64,000 bases of DNA from Nipponacmea schrenckii (lineage: Eukaryota > Mollusca > Gastropoda > Lottiidae): the NCBI GenBank assembly GCA_030562195.1, contig CM060200.1, positions 28,559,023-28,623,022 of the forward strand, read 5' to 3'. The number at the start of each line of letters is the position of its first letter. Position 1 is the first letter of the stretch. Below are positions 24,234 to 37,044 of the stretch, piece by piece. A program made the position numbers and the translations under genes. Below the pieces are notes generated by a model. It worked only from the letters and a program-made list of their open reading frames with translations, was not told where the DNA came from and did no database searches.

Positions 24234-25203
24234 ATGAAACGGTTGTATTGCCTGCTGGGATATTTCGTAGTCGTGTACTCAGGTAAGAAGAATTACTTGA
24301 AGAGATATTGTCACATAGAATTAGATAACGGAACACAATTTTATGGTATAATTCTTCTGGCTTTTCTTGCACACAACGTTTCAATAAATTATGTTGTCAT
24401 CATCAAAGGAATGTTGTTCTGCAATTTAATGTGATGTCTAGCATTTAATGTTGCTTCAGGATAATTGATGTAGAATTATATGACCTATCAGCACAAATTT
24501 CAAAATTAGAGTTCGTATGTAATTATTGAAAGCATACACACATCAGTGACATAACTCTGATTGGGCTGATATATATGCAATGAAGTACCTCCGCACGTGC
24601 ATTAATGTACGTATTTATTGAATAGTCGTCGGAAGGTAGCTGGAAAACAGTTAGTATGTATATTACTAGAAGGTCAATAAATTCACAAATGCTTGATTCT
24701 AAAATGGGTTTATCCTCAGAGAAGCGAGTAACCCATTTATAGTCTACATATGGTAAGAGGGTCGTGGTTTTGTTTTTTAATTCGACATCAGACCACAGTT
24801 AAAGTATGTTTCTTCTCTTTCAGATTGTTATTTTGTTGATCATGAAGGATATGGCATAACAGCCGATACAAGACTGGACTACAAACTTCTAGATAACAGA
24901 CAAATGTGTTACGATTGGTGCGAAGAGAATAGTAAATGCTCCGTTACAATGTATCAGCGTTATGGGTGTCATTTGTTACAGAGACCTCTACTAGACCGTG
25001 TTATAGTGACTGGGTTGAAAGAATGTAAGGAAATATGTTATTACAATGATGAATGTGGAGTGACACAGTTAGTCCGAGGTGACCAAGGTGTTGATGTCTG
25101 CTGGCTCTATTTGTTCTCAGACATAAAACAAACTATATATTATGATGATGTCGTCAGTGTAAAACATTGTGATGAAAATGACCAGGGCGATTATGAAAAG
25201 TGA
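24234..25203 (+). CDS. small secreted protein with two PAN/apple-like half modules
   Basis: Exons 24234-24282 and 24824-25203 join in phase 1 to 143 codons (142 residues). Exon 1 is a signal peptide (MKRLYCLLGYFVVVYSG). The mature part has ten Cys. Two halves repeat a pattern C-x3-C-x5-C then a Cys followed by a hydrophobic pair: CYDWCEENSKC with GCHLL, and CKEICYYNDEC with VCWLY. This is the spacing of PAN/apple folds, which bind proteins or sugars outside the cell. Family assignment is by pattern only. An AATAAA (25204-25209) follows the stop directly. It sits just downstream of the SOD-like cluster on the same strand, but shares no sequence with it. Confidence 0.75.
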
Positions 25204-25321
25204 AATAAATATCGTTATTCTATTAGTGGCAATTGTTGTGGATTTGAATACGACACTTGGTTTCGCTTAAATTTATCAAGCCTTTTATGATGCCACAATG
25301 CAAAGGGCTGTATTTGATATG

Positions 25322-25488
25322 AACAGAGCATGTGATTAGTGACGTCATCGAAAACTTAGTTTTAGTGGAATTGCAGGAACCATAGACGTCTACGTCTGTT
25401 TAAAAAATGGAATAGTGCTATAAAATTAAAGGTATCAATGTCTTCGATCCACATATTTTTTTTAGAAAACCTCTTTACAACCCCTTCA
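25322..25488 (-). repeat. dispersed repeat, copy A
   Basis: On the minus strand this matches 33233-33375: shared GGTTGTAAAGAGGTTTT at one end and GCAATTCCACTAAA then ATGACGTCAC at the other. Non-coding; the small minus-strand open frame across it is incidental. Confidence 0.6.
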
Positions 25489-25683
25489 ATATCGGGATTT
25501 TTCCTAACAGCATTAATCATAGGATTTTTATCTTGGAGGGATAACTCCATTGCTAAGTCAAATAAACCAATATGAGTTCTGAATGCCGACTGTATCAAAG
25601 ATTAAAAGGTTAAAATTTATCTTTCTCGAATACAGTAGCAGCGTCAGCCCCAGAGGCTAGGTAATAGATTAGGGCAGACTGAC

Positions 25684-25852
25684 TTAAAGGGATGGGCCTA
25701 TTGCGTCTTCGGATGAACAAAAAATTTTAGTTCTCAAGAATGGTCAATATGAGTGTATATTCATCAGTGAACTTACCTGGTGTCATAAAGTAACAGAATC
25801 CCTTAAAAATAATATTTCACGTTCATTTTAAGATCTTTAATTATCCCTTTAA
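25684..25852. mobile_element. TTAA-flanked MITE, short copy
   Basis: TTAAAGGGAT (25684) and ATCCCTTTAA (ending 25852) bound 169 bp. The first ~110 bases resemble the minus-strand right part of the longer element at 60154-60628 (shared CATCAGTGAACTTACCT), so this is probably a deleted relative. Confidence 0.6.
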
Positions 25853-27490
25853 TAGGGGGACAACATTGTCGCGGCTAAATTCCTTTTATTAGTTCAAGCT
25901 TAGTTCATGGAGAGTTTGTGAGGGGTCTTGCAAGAAAATATCTCAAAAATTGAGGCAATAAGTCTATACAAATCTTATATTCCAATACGTTTAAAAAAAA
26001 CCTAAGGGCACAAAATTATGGGGGTGAAAAACCATTTTCTAAAGGCGCCGCCATGGCTCGTATACAACTTGACATGACCTATATTAAGTACAAATGTAAT
26101 ATCATTTACTCCCCCTTTTAATTTTACTAACTAAAGGTAGATAACTACATAATAACTTGATAATGATATAAAATACCTTTCAGTTTTTATTCACTGGACA
26201 AAGAGTCTTTATGAGAATAAGGTACGGTTTACACCATTCTTCATTATACAATAAACATACTATCTCTTTATTTATTACATTCATTATGACATTCTTCTCT
26301 CTTAATTCAAGTCTCTTGGCAATAAACGGTCTAGTTCTTTTATTCAATATTAGACCTAGTAACATGGCGCTGTCGTAGATACAAACATGATATTTTAAAT
26401 AGTGAAAAATGGATTTAAGTGAGTGAAAAGAGGATTTTATGATGTAAATTGTACCAGATTGAATCAGAGGTTAGTATAAAATAAGAAGTGAATAATATTG
26501 CTAGATGTCTTTGATTCTGAAAATCGGTCAGTGCCTTACTTTTCGCAAACTAAGAAGCATTCAAATTCTTCAAAACATCTAAGACATTGAAATGATCCCG
26601 TAGTTATAATACAGTTAAAATTTTAAGAACCGATTTTGGTCAAATTTGTCTAATATTCTGATTGAACGCTTGCGTTAGAAATACATTCGAAAACAGTTAT
26701 CTATAAAACTGTTACTGGAAATTTGAGACTGAATGAAAATTGTTATAAAAACTGGACACGGTAAAACATTCATGTCATTTCTACTGTTTTCCAAAGTTCT
26801 ACACTATTGCAACCAAACAAAACGCAAATTATTTACCAATTTAATTTATAAAAATAAGTACTAGATACATGGATATATTATTTCTGATATGTATTAACTC
26901 AATGTTTTACATGCTCATTCAGGCAGCGTTATCAAGTATTATAAAGAAGCACTAGATATATGGATATTATACTATTTCTGACATTTATTAATTCAACGTT
27001 TCACATGCTCATACAGTCAGTGTTATCAGGAGAAATGAATAATCATAACAAGTCTAACAATAGTAAATAATGAGTTACAATAATTAAAAGTAAAACCATA
27101 GATAACGATGTGTAATTTATATATAATCAAAGTGATTTGAATAAGTAAAACAGGTTAATATAATACCATTATAGAAACACATACACATTCAGCAAACAGG
27201 AAACAATAATTTTTAGTTTTGATCTACCGATCTCAATTAAACAACATTCATATTACAATAATTGACTTTATGAATTACTATTTCAAAATCTAGATGACCT
27301 CAATAAAGAGGTCAAACTTAACACGGCATTCAGGTAGCACGATTTTCCCAAAAATAAGGTTGTTTTATGATAGCTCTTGAAAATGTTAATTTTACTTTAG
27401 CAAAGTATCCGTCTGACGCGAACGAGCAATCTAAAATCTTAAACCATATTTACCTTTCTTATTTTATTTTATTTCTAATTTATTCCAGAA
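25853..27490. other. intergenic spacer
   Basis: AT-rich; no gene seen. TACTAGATACATGGATAT and CACTAGATATATGGATAT segments (about 26860 and 26950) mark a small direct duplication. Confidence 0.5.
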
Positions 27491-27512
27491 AAATTGTAAA
27501 TAGTCTTGAAAA

Positions 27513-30500
27513 ATGGGTTGTGGTTCATCCTCCAGTACAAAACAACAAGATCAGCCAAAATCACAAACAGAGAATGGAGGAAAACAGAGAAACGCCAAAA
27601 AGGTGCAGTTTGAGGTTGATTATATTACGTTTAGTTTCATCGGTTCAACAATTGGTTCAGCAATGCGTTTTACATGGGGTTTAACAAATGGGTTCAACAA
27701 ATGGGTTTAAGATTAGGTTCAGCAAATGAGTTCAACACTCTGTCTATAGACAGACAGATACATCGCGCATTCATGTCATAAACTATGGAATTACATAACT
27801 GATATCAACGTTGTCAATGTTTGAAGAAAAGATCCAAATCACTTCTTGTCTGTGTTGTACAATAGCTACTTGTGATTGGTTGATTGCCGGCGTTTGCTAG
27901 CGTAAACGCTGGAAAGTTCAACACAGTTGAACTCTGGAAAAAGTGACGCCGTCAAACGCTGTTATACGGCGTGACTCCCTGGCGATGTAACTATAAATCG
28001 ATGCGCTGAAGAACGCCGGCACACGCCGTATCCCGGCGTGTAAAAACGTTTAACGGCGTTAAACGCCGTAAGAAGTATAAACCAACCTTTAGTATTATAA
28101 TTAAAACATCATTTTCGCCTTGATTAGTATTAACGATAGATTGGTAACAATCGTTTTAATTTGAGAGTATGCAAGAACCACACCAGAAAGACAAGAAATT
28201 GAAACGACTCCAATGTGTGATAGCCATATTGGAAACCCTTTAATTTTAAATCTATCTTGAATAATTTTAGAAAGGTGATTTTGAAGGTGTTAGAAGTATA
28301 GATTTTGACCAGAATGAATCAGAACACGGACAGGTAAACGTAATTATCTCCCTTTAATAATATATTGTTCTACCATCAATACTATATTGTTCTGTTAACG
28401 TATTTGATAACCCGGAGGGCAATAGGTTAAACGATGAGATGTGCCTTTAGCTTGGTTTTATACATTCATTACGATGGAGAAACATGTTGTCTGTACTGTG
28501 GTAATAAACTGTCGGGCAGTGATTTCTCATTTGAAAAATATGTTACAAATATACGATTAACATACTAGTAAGCTAAGATTTTATTGTATACTGTACACAT
28601 ATACACAGTACGCTGGTGTGCAATAGGATATAAAATAATACATTAATATTTGACAAATAACACAATGAAGTATAAAAACGCTAATAATAGTAAATTAAAG
28701 GGATATTTCTAGGTACACATGAATTTCCCTTTTGGAGATTGTTTATTACATATATTAAGTATTTATTCATCAAATTTCAGACTTATAGAAGTCATCCAGA
28801 TACCAGTCGCTTCCCGGATGGTATAGCCTATATTTATGGTTTTAAGGTATGATTAACAATTACAACATTCGATCTTTCCTCTTCAAAAAATGTTGATAAC
28901 GTCTATAACAGTAACAACTTCTATTACCCTTTATTTCGGGATTATCTGAAAAGTAACGCGAAACCCTCAGCCTTATAATTTTATCTGTTCCATTAGCACA
29001 ATGCTTGTCAAGGTCGTGATTTAAAAATTCCTAATTAATTTAAAAATAAAAATAATTTTTCAGGCAAAGTTAAAGCGACAACTAAATGAATGCACCCAGA
29101 GAGGAAGCCTGGAGAAACTTGAAGACGCTATCAAAAAGTATGAAAAATATGACGGTCCGGAAGATGATGACTACTTCCGGGCGATTGACCGACGGTATTT
29201 CCTACAAATTCAAAGAGGTAGGCTACGTTTAAGTACCGCTGGCTTTGGAATTTTCATAACTTGCTGCTCATGTGTAATTAATAATGTGTTTTAAGGCCGT
29301 TGTTCGAAAATAAGCACTCCCTTCAAATGAAACCATATATTTGATACAACTGCTAACAGTTTGTTGAATTTTGTAGGTTTACGAGATGGTATGCGAAGAC
29401 GACATGCAGGAACTCTGACAGAGGCAATTAAAAACGCGAAAAATTCTCCGTATCAGAATAAGCTCCGTACACATATCGCAGCTGCCGAGAAATTACGAGA
29501 TCATATAATAGAATTAGAAATTCATACACACGATGTGTTAGATATGGAACAAAAAACAGTCAGTGAAATAAAAAGTTATCAGAGGCCTCCCGACTGTATT
29601 TTCTATACTATGAAATCTACGTATGTTTTATTAGGAACAGATCCAGACAAAATGCAGGTAAGGAATTTCTGAGAACCAATTGGTTAAATGGTTATTCTCG
29701 TTTGGTCCAGCTAAGTTATGGACTGTTGACTTTAATAAGATATTCACTTTGTCATTTGGTTTGGACAATGAAACGTGTAGTCAGAGTCCTTGATAAGATA
29801 TTGTAAGATCATTTGCCGAGAGGATAAGTCACTGACCATGTGGTAGATAGGAAAATCTTAAATAATTCTTCTAGGAACACTGTGAATAAGGTTGGAAGAA
29901 TAAAGATCATACATAACCGAAGCTGTATCACTTACAGAATACAACACACGCCTTTAATACCATTGTTCTGTTCTATTTTACAGGACTGGGGTGATATACA
30001 AGGTCTGATGAATCAAACAAATAAAAATGGTTTGATGCATAAGGTGGATCATTTTGATTTAGATGACGCTAAGTTAGAGCATGCTCTAAAGGCTGAGAAG
30101 ATTCTAGATAACTGTGAATATGGCGATGTTTTAAAAGCTAGTAATGGGGCGGCGATTTTTTATTTATGGGTAGGTAAACGTATATATACAAATATGTAAA
30201 TTTCCTGAATCTGACCATGTTTCCCAAAACGTAAGCATTTAATATTGGAGATAACTGGAAATTATTAAACCATCTGAAATTCAACTATCTCTATGAGCTG
30301 GGCAATATATATCTCGACAACTCCGCTAAAACGGTAACAGTTATTTTTGGTTAAAATGGTAACGAAATAAATCCATATAATTAATGTTATCTATATTAAT
30401 CAAGATAGTATTAACTTAAAATCAGTGATTGAAAAGAATTACGAAATGTTTATATTAAAGCTGTTACCGTTTTAACTGGATACCTATTTTACAAGGATAA

Positions 30501-30982
30501 AAACTCAGGTTCACAAGACCGCCGTGATAAGGATCCTTTCTACCAGCTGGTCCTTGGCCAAACCTCTTGACATTGATCTTTCCCGGATTATCCGTACCCA
30601 TTTACAGCTGGGTGAACTGGAATTATGAGTGAAGATGACTTATTTAAGGTCATCGGACTTTCGCAAACCGATCGAGATTAGAGCTCACGTCCGACATTTT
30701 CAACGTATCCAAAGAAATGACAGAAATATTCTGGTATTTTGGCAAGTGACAATACAAATATTAGCCTCCAAAAGCATCTAACAGGGATAATAATTCTTTG
30801 ACATGATCTGAAGGTTACCCTGGAGCAAGTTGTAATCGATCATATTCTGACCGTTGTAATCAAGAGTTTATTTATATTTGACTTTTCAGGCCAATCAAAA
30901 TATTAACCAGATTAAAGAGGACAATAAGAAAAACAACAACAACAACAATAACAACAAATCTAACAAACGAAAGAAACGATAA
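27513..30982 (+). CDS. N-acylated protein with dynein-stalk-like region
   Basis: Seven exons: 27513-27614, 28271-28333, 28781-28846, 29064-29217, 29377-29657, 29984-30169 and 30890-30982, giving 315 codons (314 residues). The first exon may instead end at 27602; both donors keep phase 0. The protein starts MGCGSSSSTK, the classic signal for N-myristoylation at Gly2 and palmitoylation at Cys3, so it probably sits on a membrane. Residues ~85-190 are charged and helical. From about residue 200 the pattern EIKSYQRPPD, then YVLLGTDP, DW, and ASNGAAIFYLW follows the coiled-coil stalk of dynein heavy chains (EI+S..PP, LLG, W, S.AA...W). No AAA+ motor is present. The tail is a poly-Asn run and a basic KRKKR end. 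Possible role: membrane-tethered binding protein; function unknown. An acceptor-like site just before the ATG (27489) suggests a 5' leader intron. Confidence 0.8.
27885..28075. repeat. palindrome cluster of ACGCC/GGCGT motifs
   Basis: A GC-richer patch in intron 1 holds at least four short inverted repeats, including GTTCAAC-ACA-GTTGAAC, ACGCCGT...ACGGCGT and CGGCGTTAAACGCCG. Likely the end of an unclassified mobile element. Confidence 0.55.
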
Positions 30983-32119
30983 AGGATTCACCAGTCAGCA
31001 GTGACGCTAAACTGTGGGGAGTGGGGCTTTCGTTTTCCAATTAGTGTTTTGACATTCGAAAATTGATGATCATTTTCTCCTAGCCTTTCGAAATTCTAAA
31101 ACTGACTTATGTCAAATTTGGATTTTTGAATTTGTGTTTTATTTTGAATAATTGGAAGAATTTTTTCATCATTCACAGGAATATCTACACTTCAATCAGA
31201 TTTTATCTTTCGGTTAAACGAGGTTTAAAATCATGTGACTTGGTACTGTGGACTAATTAGAAATGGCCGTGATCAAGTATAACTAGTTTTTAATGATGTG
31301 TTTTGTTCCAAAGGAATACCGGAATAATGATGCTAGGAGGCGTTCAAGTCAATCTCCGCACTACAAGCTATTATTTGGATTATTGTTTCAAAACTACAAG
31401 CTATTATTTGGATTATTGTTTTCAAATTTGTTGTTGTCCATATTTGTCATATTTTGCCTATTGATGCTTTTATTAATTGAGTTTGTTGATGTATTATACA
31501 CTGTTTATTTTTTCTATCATAGATTATTGAATTATCGATGTTTTTAATTAATCTGTTGAGAGAAATCTATCGTGGTGGAACAAAGTTCTGTAAATGGAAC
31601 AATGATTTCTTTCTAAGGCTGAACAGATAAGTGTTTATCTCTCTAAGAATCCCGTAGACTGATGCCCTAATGCCCCCGACAATTGATCACATTCCTAATA
31701 CTTTCATGCGTAGGCTATACCAGAAGTTCAAATCGGCGGATTCACTCATAAAAGTAAATACAAAATAGCATAATGATGTCATCCTCATCTTCACAATGGC
31801 CAGACTACGAATGTCGTCTTATACCATTTATCCTAATTGCCCCCTTTCATGTATCAATGAAGTTTGTAAATGGAGCAAATTGATTGGTTGCACTCTAATG
31901 AATACAGCCAATCAGAGGCCTGGACAGAAAGTCGCAACACAATTAGCAATAAGGTTAAATGTTTTTATGACATGATCTGATTGCCTGTAGTCGCTAGTGT
32001 TTGTTCATAATTCTTACACAATATTTGACATAATTCATTGTAGTGATTGATGAGAGCCATTAGCACTATTTTACCTGTAATTATTATGTATTAAAATGGT
32101 CAAATTGGTCAATCACTTA
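30983..32119. other. intergenic spacer
   Basis: No gene seen. 31361-31427 is a short direct duplication of a 30-base segment (CTACAAGCTATTATTTGGAT). Confidence 0.5.
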
Positions 32120-32137
32120 GGATTTTTTTGTCCAACA

Positions 32138-32690
32138 GTTCCCAGATGACAAAACTGCAAGGTTACAACTTAAAGACAAGGTACCTAACAATGTTGGGGA
32201 CGTCAAAGGGCTTTTGAAGTTAATACAGGAGATAGATTCCTGATTTTGCGATATGATCAAGACCACTTTATGACCTCAAGGTTCCAGAAGAAACTACAAG
32301 GAGGGCAAGTATCATCAAATGAGACCATAAAATTTCAAGGTTTACTAAAGCGGGATAGAACTGGTAATAGTCAGCGAGTTCATCAGTTCGTTTTACCTAC
32401 ACGATATAGTAAGCTAGTACTGCAACAGCTTCATTTCGGTCACCTCGGGACAATATATAAAAAGTTTGTGTCAATGTGTTTAATCGAAAACTCCAACTGT
32501 CGCACCAATGAAACCAATATAAACTTCATACCCTTTATAGATGGTCTTCATTGACTTTGAACTCTTAAAAACATGTAAAGGTGGATATCAGTACATTTTA
32601 CTGGTGGTCGATCATTTTAAGCATTACGGACTAAGGATTAGGACGTCTTAATATTGGACCGTTCAGCCTTTCATACAGATAAGATGAACG
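32138..32690 (+). pseudogene. Ty3/gypsy retrotransposon pol remnant
   Basis: Three joined fragments are readable. 32138-32242 encodes VPNNVGDVKGLL, like the reverse transcriptase C-terminal VRxLLGL region, and stops at TGA. 32246-32554 encodes HQFVLPTRYSKLVLQQLH then GHLG, the zinc-binding entry of an integrase (the HxxxGHLG half; the Cys pair is degraded). From 32539 another frame reads VFIDFELL then YILLVVDHF, like the start of the integrase core (first catalytic Asp in IDF). Protease, RNase H and most of the integrase core are missing, and no LTRs are seen. Dead fragment. Confidence 0.68.
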
Positions 32691-32699
32691 GTACGGTTG

Positions 32700-33230
32700 A
32701 TGATCAACCAAATGAAAAGGGAAAATAAAGTTTATAAATTTAAAATAATTCTATAAGAGAAAATTATAATTATTTGTATTCATGTATATTTCATCTTGTG
32801 CCACGTAAATAAACATTTCTTCTTCTTCTATATTTTGGACTAAAAAGATATTTTTAGAAATAGAGCAACCCTGGCTTATTACTTTAATTTTTACCTTATC
32901 ATCCTCCTGAACCGCGTTTTTCTGTAACGATAGAGCATCAGACAGAATACGTTCACCATCCGATAACAAATTGTAATAATTGTTGGGAGTTACTCAATGG
33001 GAATTCAATTATATTTCATAAAACAATTCTAAATAAAAATATTAATCTTTTAAATGAGTTTTGCATTCTCACTAAAATCCTTTTACTCTAAAGATCAGGA
33101 AAACAAAGTATCTAAATTTTAATACAGTGGCATACTACCCCTATGGTCACTTAATATAGCTTTTTGATTTTTTAAAACTCAAATGGGTACTGTAAGGATA
33201 GTTTAAATCAAGAACATCTTAGTTGAAATA
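32700..33230. other. unassigned spacer
   Basis: AT-rich. A minus-strand open frame of 72 codons (32751-32969) has a coding-like look but no start context, splice sites or recognisable family. Confidence 0.4.
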
Positions 33231-33232
33231 GC

Positions 33233-33375
33233 TTAAAGGGATTGTAAAGAGGTTTTATAAACTGTAAACTGCTAAAAGCATCAATTTGCGCCGGTCCAAT
33301 TTCAATTCCGACTTCTGTGGCTCTTGCAATTCCACTAAATCTAACGTCTTTTATGACGTCACCGACTGTGGCTCA
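33233..33375 (+). repeat. dispersed repeat, copy B
   Basis: Begins TTAAAGGGATTGTAAAGAGG and matches the minus strand of 25322-25488. A similar start motif (GGGATTGTTAAGAGGTTTT) occurs at about 1887. Confidence 0.6.
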
Positions 33376-33410
33376 ACAGGAAGCTACTATTGATATCTGT
33401 GCAGATCCCA

Positions 33411-33850
33411 GCAGGGTTCTAAAAAACCGGAAGCTCTCACGCAAAAACCGGAAGTGGTAGAAAATTTTTTATGATGAGGTTTTAAAATTCAGGGTCATTG
33501 AAGGTCAAGGTCATTTGATTTGGCCTTCTGAATTTTCAAAAAAATTCAATCAGGCATTAAAAAAATTTAAATTTGAAAATCAAATTATGTTCCCAACAAG
33601 TTTTAGATAAAGTAACAAGGTTTAGAAAAACACCAAAATCGGACAAATCGGATAAAAATTAGCCACATAAAGTATCACTTCCGGTTTGGATTTTTTATTC
33701 TAAAAGGGTTCTAATTATGCCTGATAGTATATATGTATAGCTTTTCAACTGATTCCTTACATACACCAGAAGCTGGGTGAACCAACGCGGTTCTAAAAAA
33801 CCGGAAGTTCTCACGCAAGAACCGGAAGTGGTAGAAATTTTTTTTATGTT
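33411..33850 (+). repeat. duplicated CCGGAAG cassette
   Basis: A ~60-bp block with GGTTCTAAAAAACCGGAAG and AACCGGAAGTGGTAGAAA occurs at 33415 and again at 33789. Related CCGGAAGT text recurs near 48608. Confidence 0.65.
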
Positions 33851-36230
33851 GCGGTTTTATTTCTATAGGCGACTTCTCTATATTATGTAATTTTCAAAGC
33901 GATCGGATAATTAGGAACATAGTTATGCAATTATTCAAATATTATTATGCAATTACTAACTACTGATGCGTAAAAATTGTAGTTTTATATATTCATTTTC
34001 TATTCCAGTACGTATCTTATCGTATTTTTCAAACCAAATTTCTATACCGTTTTCGAGTTGGGCTAGGGCGTTTCCCGAAAAAAAAAGGTCTAATGAAAAC
34101 AAAGAGTGGCAAATTTCTAATTTGCCACTCAACTAAAATATTATTAACACTACAATATACAAATCAGAAATTATAACATGCAAATCACGACAAATTTGTA
34201 ATAAAAGATTACATGAAAACCAATTTGTTACACCAAGAGCTTTTATAAAATGGCAAACAGAGGTAAACATCGATCTAGCACAGAACGACATAAGAGAGAT
34301 AAATGTCTCTGAACATAAAACACTGCGACAACAAAGGATTATTTGTAAACAAGTGGGTACACAATGTACTCATCAAAATTAAGACGCTGAAAACTCAATC
34401 CTCATTTTTTAAAATATTATTTATCAATCAAGGAAGCGAAGTTTTCCGCGAACTTTAAAACTTTTAAAGTCTTTTTTCTGGGGATTGGAGTCCATAAAGG
34501 TTGCATTCAATATACATATTTACAACGACGAATGTTACAATATATTGTTTTTAACCATTAGGGTTAAGATTTAGGGTATAAATCCTTTAAGTAATCCTAT
34601 AAATATTAATTGTGGGAAGTGATTCAAGCAGTAGGCATGTAAGTGGTTATATTTTGGTCAAGTGAACAAGCTATTGTTTATAAGTATAGGTAGTAATTCT
34701 TAAATGTCAGTCCTATTCTCCATAAACGATGCCCAGAAGAGAAAATAACTCAATTATTTTTGACAAGTTGACAAAACAAATATTTACAGAATTGGGTGTA
34801 TCGAACTATGTTGGTTTTTTCCATTCATTGAATTGAGAAGAGGAACAATTTAGCCAGTACAACAGTTTATCTGTAGACCACTGTAAGGGTAATGTAAATT
34901 TCAATTCTGTATGAGACTTTCTTAAGCCTCCTTTGATTCTGTAGATGTGGTTATGTGACTTCGATTTTGGTACATGTATATTGTATTCTCTTTTTTTTTT
35001 GTGATGTATAACATAAGAATAGTAGGCCACATGTAGATATTTAAATAGCGTTTTAGATCTCTTGCCTTTGAATGTAGCTAATGAGGCAAGATAAGTATGG
35101 AATCATGAGATCTAGACTTAATAAATAATGATATTAGGATTACTAGCCAGAATTGATTTAATAATGAAATAAAAAGAGTAATTGGGATTATTAATATAAC
35201 CCGGTATTTCACTTCTATTGATAATACTATTAAACCCAATGACCCGATTATTATTAGCAATTTGGTCAGGTCATATTAGTGACAGGCCTTGTTAAGTCAA
35301 TTAACTACTATACAAAAAAAGAGACTACCAGTTCACGTCTCATATCAAACCTATGTGTTGAAGTTAAACTTTATGCCCAATATGAACACTGTCTGGTGTA
35401 TAAGGTCGAAATAGTTTGAAGAAGAAGAAAAAAGGAAAAGTTTACATATTGTACATGTATTCATAAGGTAGGTTTCGATATATTGTCCGATAAAGACATT
35501 CGGGGAAACTGTGGAAGGTAAACAAAATGTATAGAAAATATAGTGATTATTCCTATGCCTGAGTACCCCCATTCATCTGAGTATGTATGCTAAAATGTGT
35601 TATAAACTAAGTGCGTTGAAGTTTTGAATGACCAAACGAATGCTTAAACAAGACTCAAGGGAGTAAAACACACACATGAATCCACGCATAACAATTAGTT
35701 TCAAGTGAAAAACCTTTTTTTTATATACCATATATTTTGATTTATCATAAAGGTTTGTGTCGGATTAAAATGACGTTTTTAGTGATTGAAATAAAACAAG
35801 TTAAATCCAAAAACATTAATGGTTTAAGGATTAAAATTAAACGTCAAATAATAGGAGGCTAAGGCAGTCTTGATAAAAAAGTTAGTACCGTTTTTTTTTA
35901 TGAACTTTTATTTTTAATTTAACCACCCCAGTTAGGGTCTTAAGACGGGCTTTTGGTGGGATTTTGTGACGTACATGTATACACCTTTTGCTCGCGTCAC
36001 AAAATACCATCATTGAAGAAGCCAGTAAAGCCATATTTTGTCTGCGTCACAAAATCCCAGCCTTGAAGTATTTATTCACATTTCATTTACGTTATCTGTA
36101 TTATAACGCGATAATTATCGTTAACAACTTCAGATGAAAACAAAGAGGGCATTCTTAGCGTCGTGGGAGTTTCCAAATTTTGACCAGTACCTGCATTTCA
36201 ACTCCAAGCATCCTAGCCATGTACTATAAA
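33851..36230. other. intergenic spacer
   Basis: No gene seen. Around 35956-36055 GGGATTTTGTGACG and GCGTCACAAAATCCC form an inverted repeat, likely a small relic element. Confidence 0.5.
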
Positions 36231-36303
36231 TTTTACAATACATGAATGAATAATATTTACAATTACAAAAATAATTAGCATTTAATCGATATTTATTTAG
36301 CAT

Positions 36304-36843
36304 TTACAATGTATTCAATTTCTTGAAGATGTTTTCTATACATTTGGATAAACTTAACACACAAAAATTTAATTCATTTAGATGGTTATTTCTGGTTATA
36401 TGTACAATATTGATATCAATCAAATAGTTTTCTGTCACTTTACATTTCAACAATAGATGGAACAAATCTTCCCTTGATAATTTACACAATCTGCACAAGG
36501 GACTATTTCTTTTATGTAGGTTAACAGCAGTTTGGAATAAATTCAACCTGATTTTAACAATGTTTCGTTTGTGTTTGAATGGAATACTTGAGGTTAAATA
36601 GGACTCTTTGAAAAGACAGGGTTTACAATTGGTATACTCTTTAAGACTTTCACTTTGTGCTAACATTGAGGACCATTCTAGCAAATCGATGTCCGACAGT
36701 CTTAATTTAATTCGATTTACAAACATATAAATATTTCCTATATTTTCATTGTCAAATACATATCTAAAACCTAACGAATATAAAACTTGTTTTACTTTAG
36801 TCACCCAGGTAACTCTTCCGATATCATCAAACTTTCTTAGCAT
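36304..36843 (-). pseudogene. 5'-truncated LINE, C-terminal ORF2 fragment
   Basis: A minus-strand 179-codon open frame matches the region downstream of the reverse transcriptase in LINEs of the L2/CR1 side: WVTKVKQVLYSLGF, later SPLCRLCKLSREDLFHLLLKC, which is the CxxC...H...C zinc-knuckle motif near their C-terminus. No reverse transcriptase or endonuclease lies upstream, so this is a typical truncated insertion. Confidence 0.7.
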
Positions 36844-37044
36844 AATGTAAACTTGTTTGGGGTATCGATCTATTGGAATGCATACAAGTTTACACCTATA
36901 TTTTACACATTAAGTTGTATAATATTATACTTATATTTTTTCTGCCACATTCTCCGAGTGTTCCAACATTTGTGGAACTTTTATGAATTCCAAGAATAAA
37001 TTTACAAAAGTTAAGATAAACCTTTTCAATATCATGTCTATATT

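Noticed and set aside
25362..25598. 78-codon minus-strand frame
   Set aside because: Falls in the dispersed repeat at 25322-25488; the other copy is not open.
32751..32969. 72-codon minus-strand frame with coding-like composition
   Set aside because: No recognisable family, no splice context; next to a dead retrotransposon.
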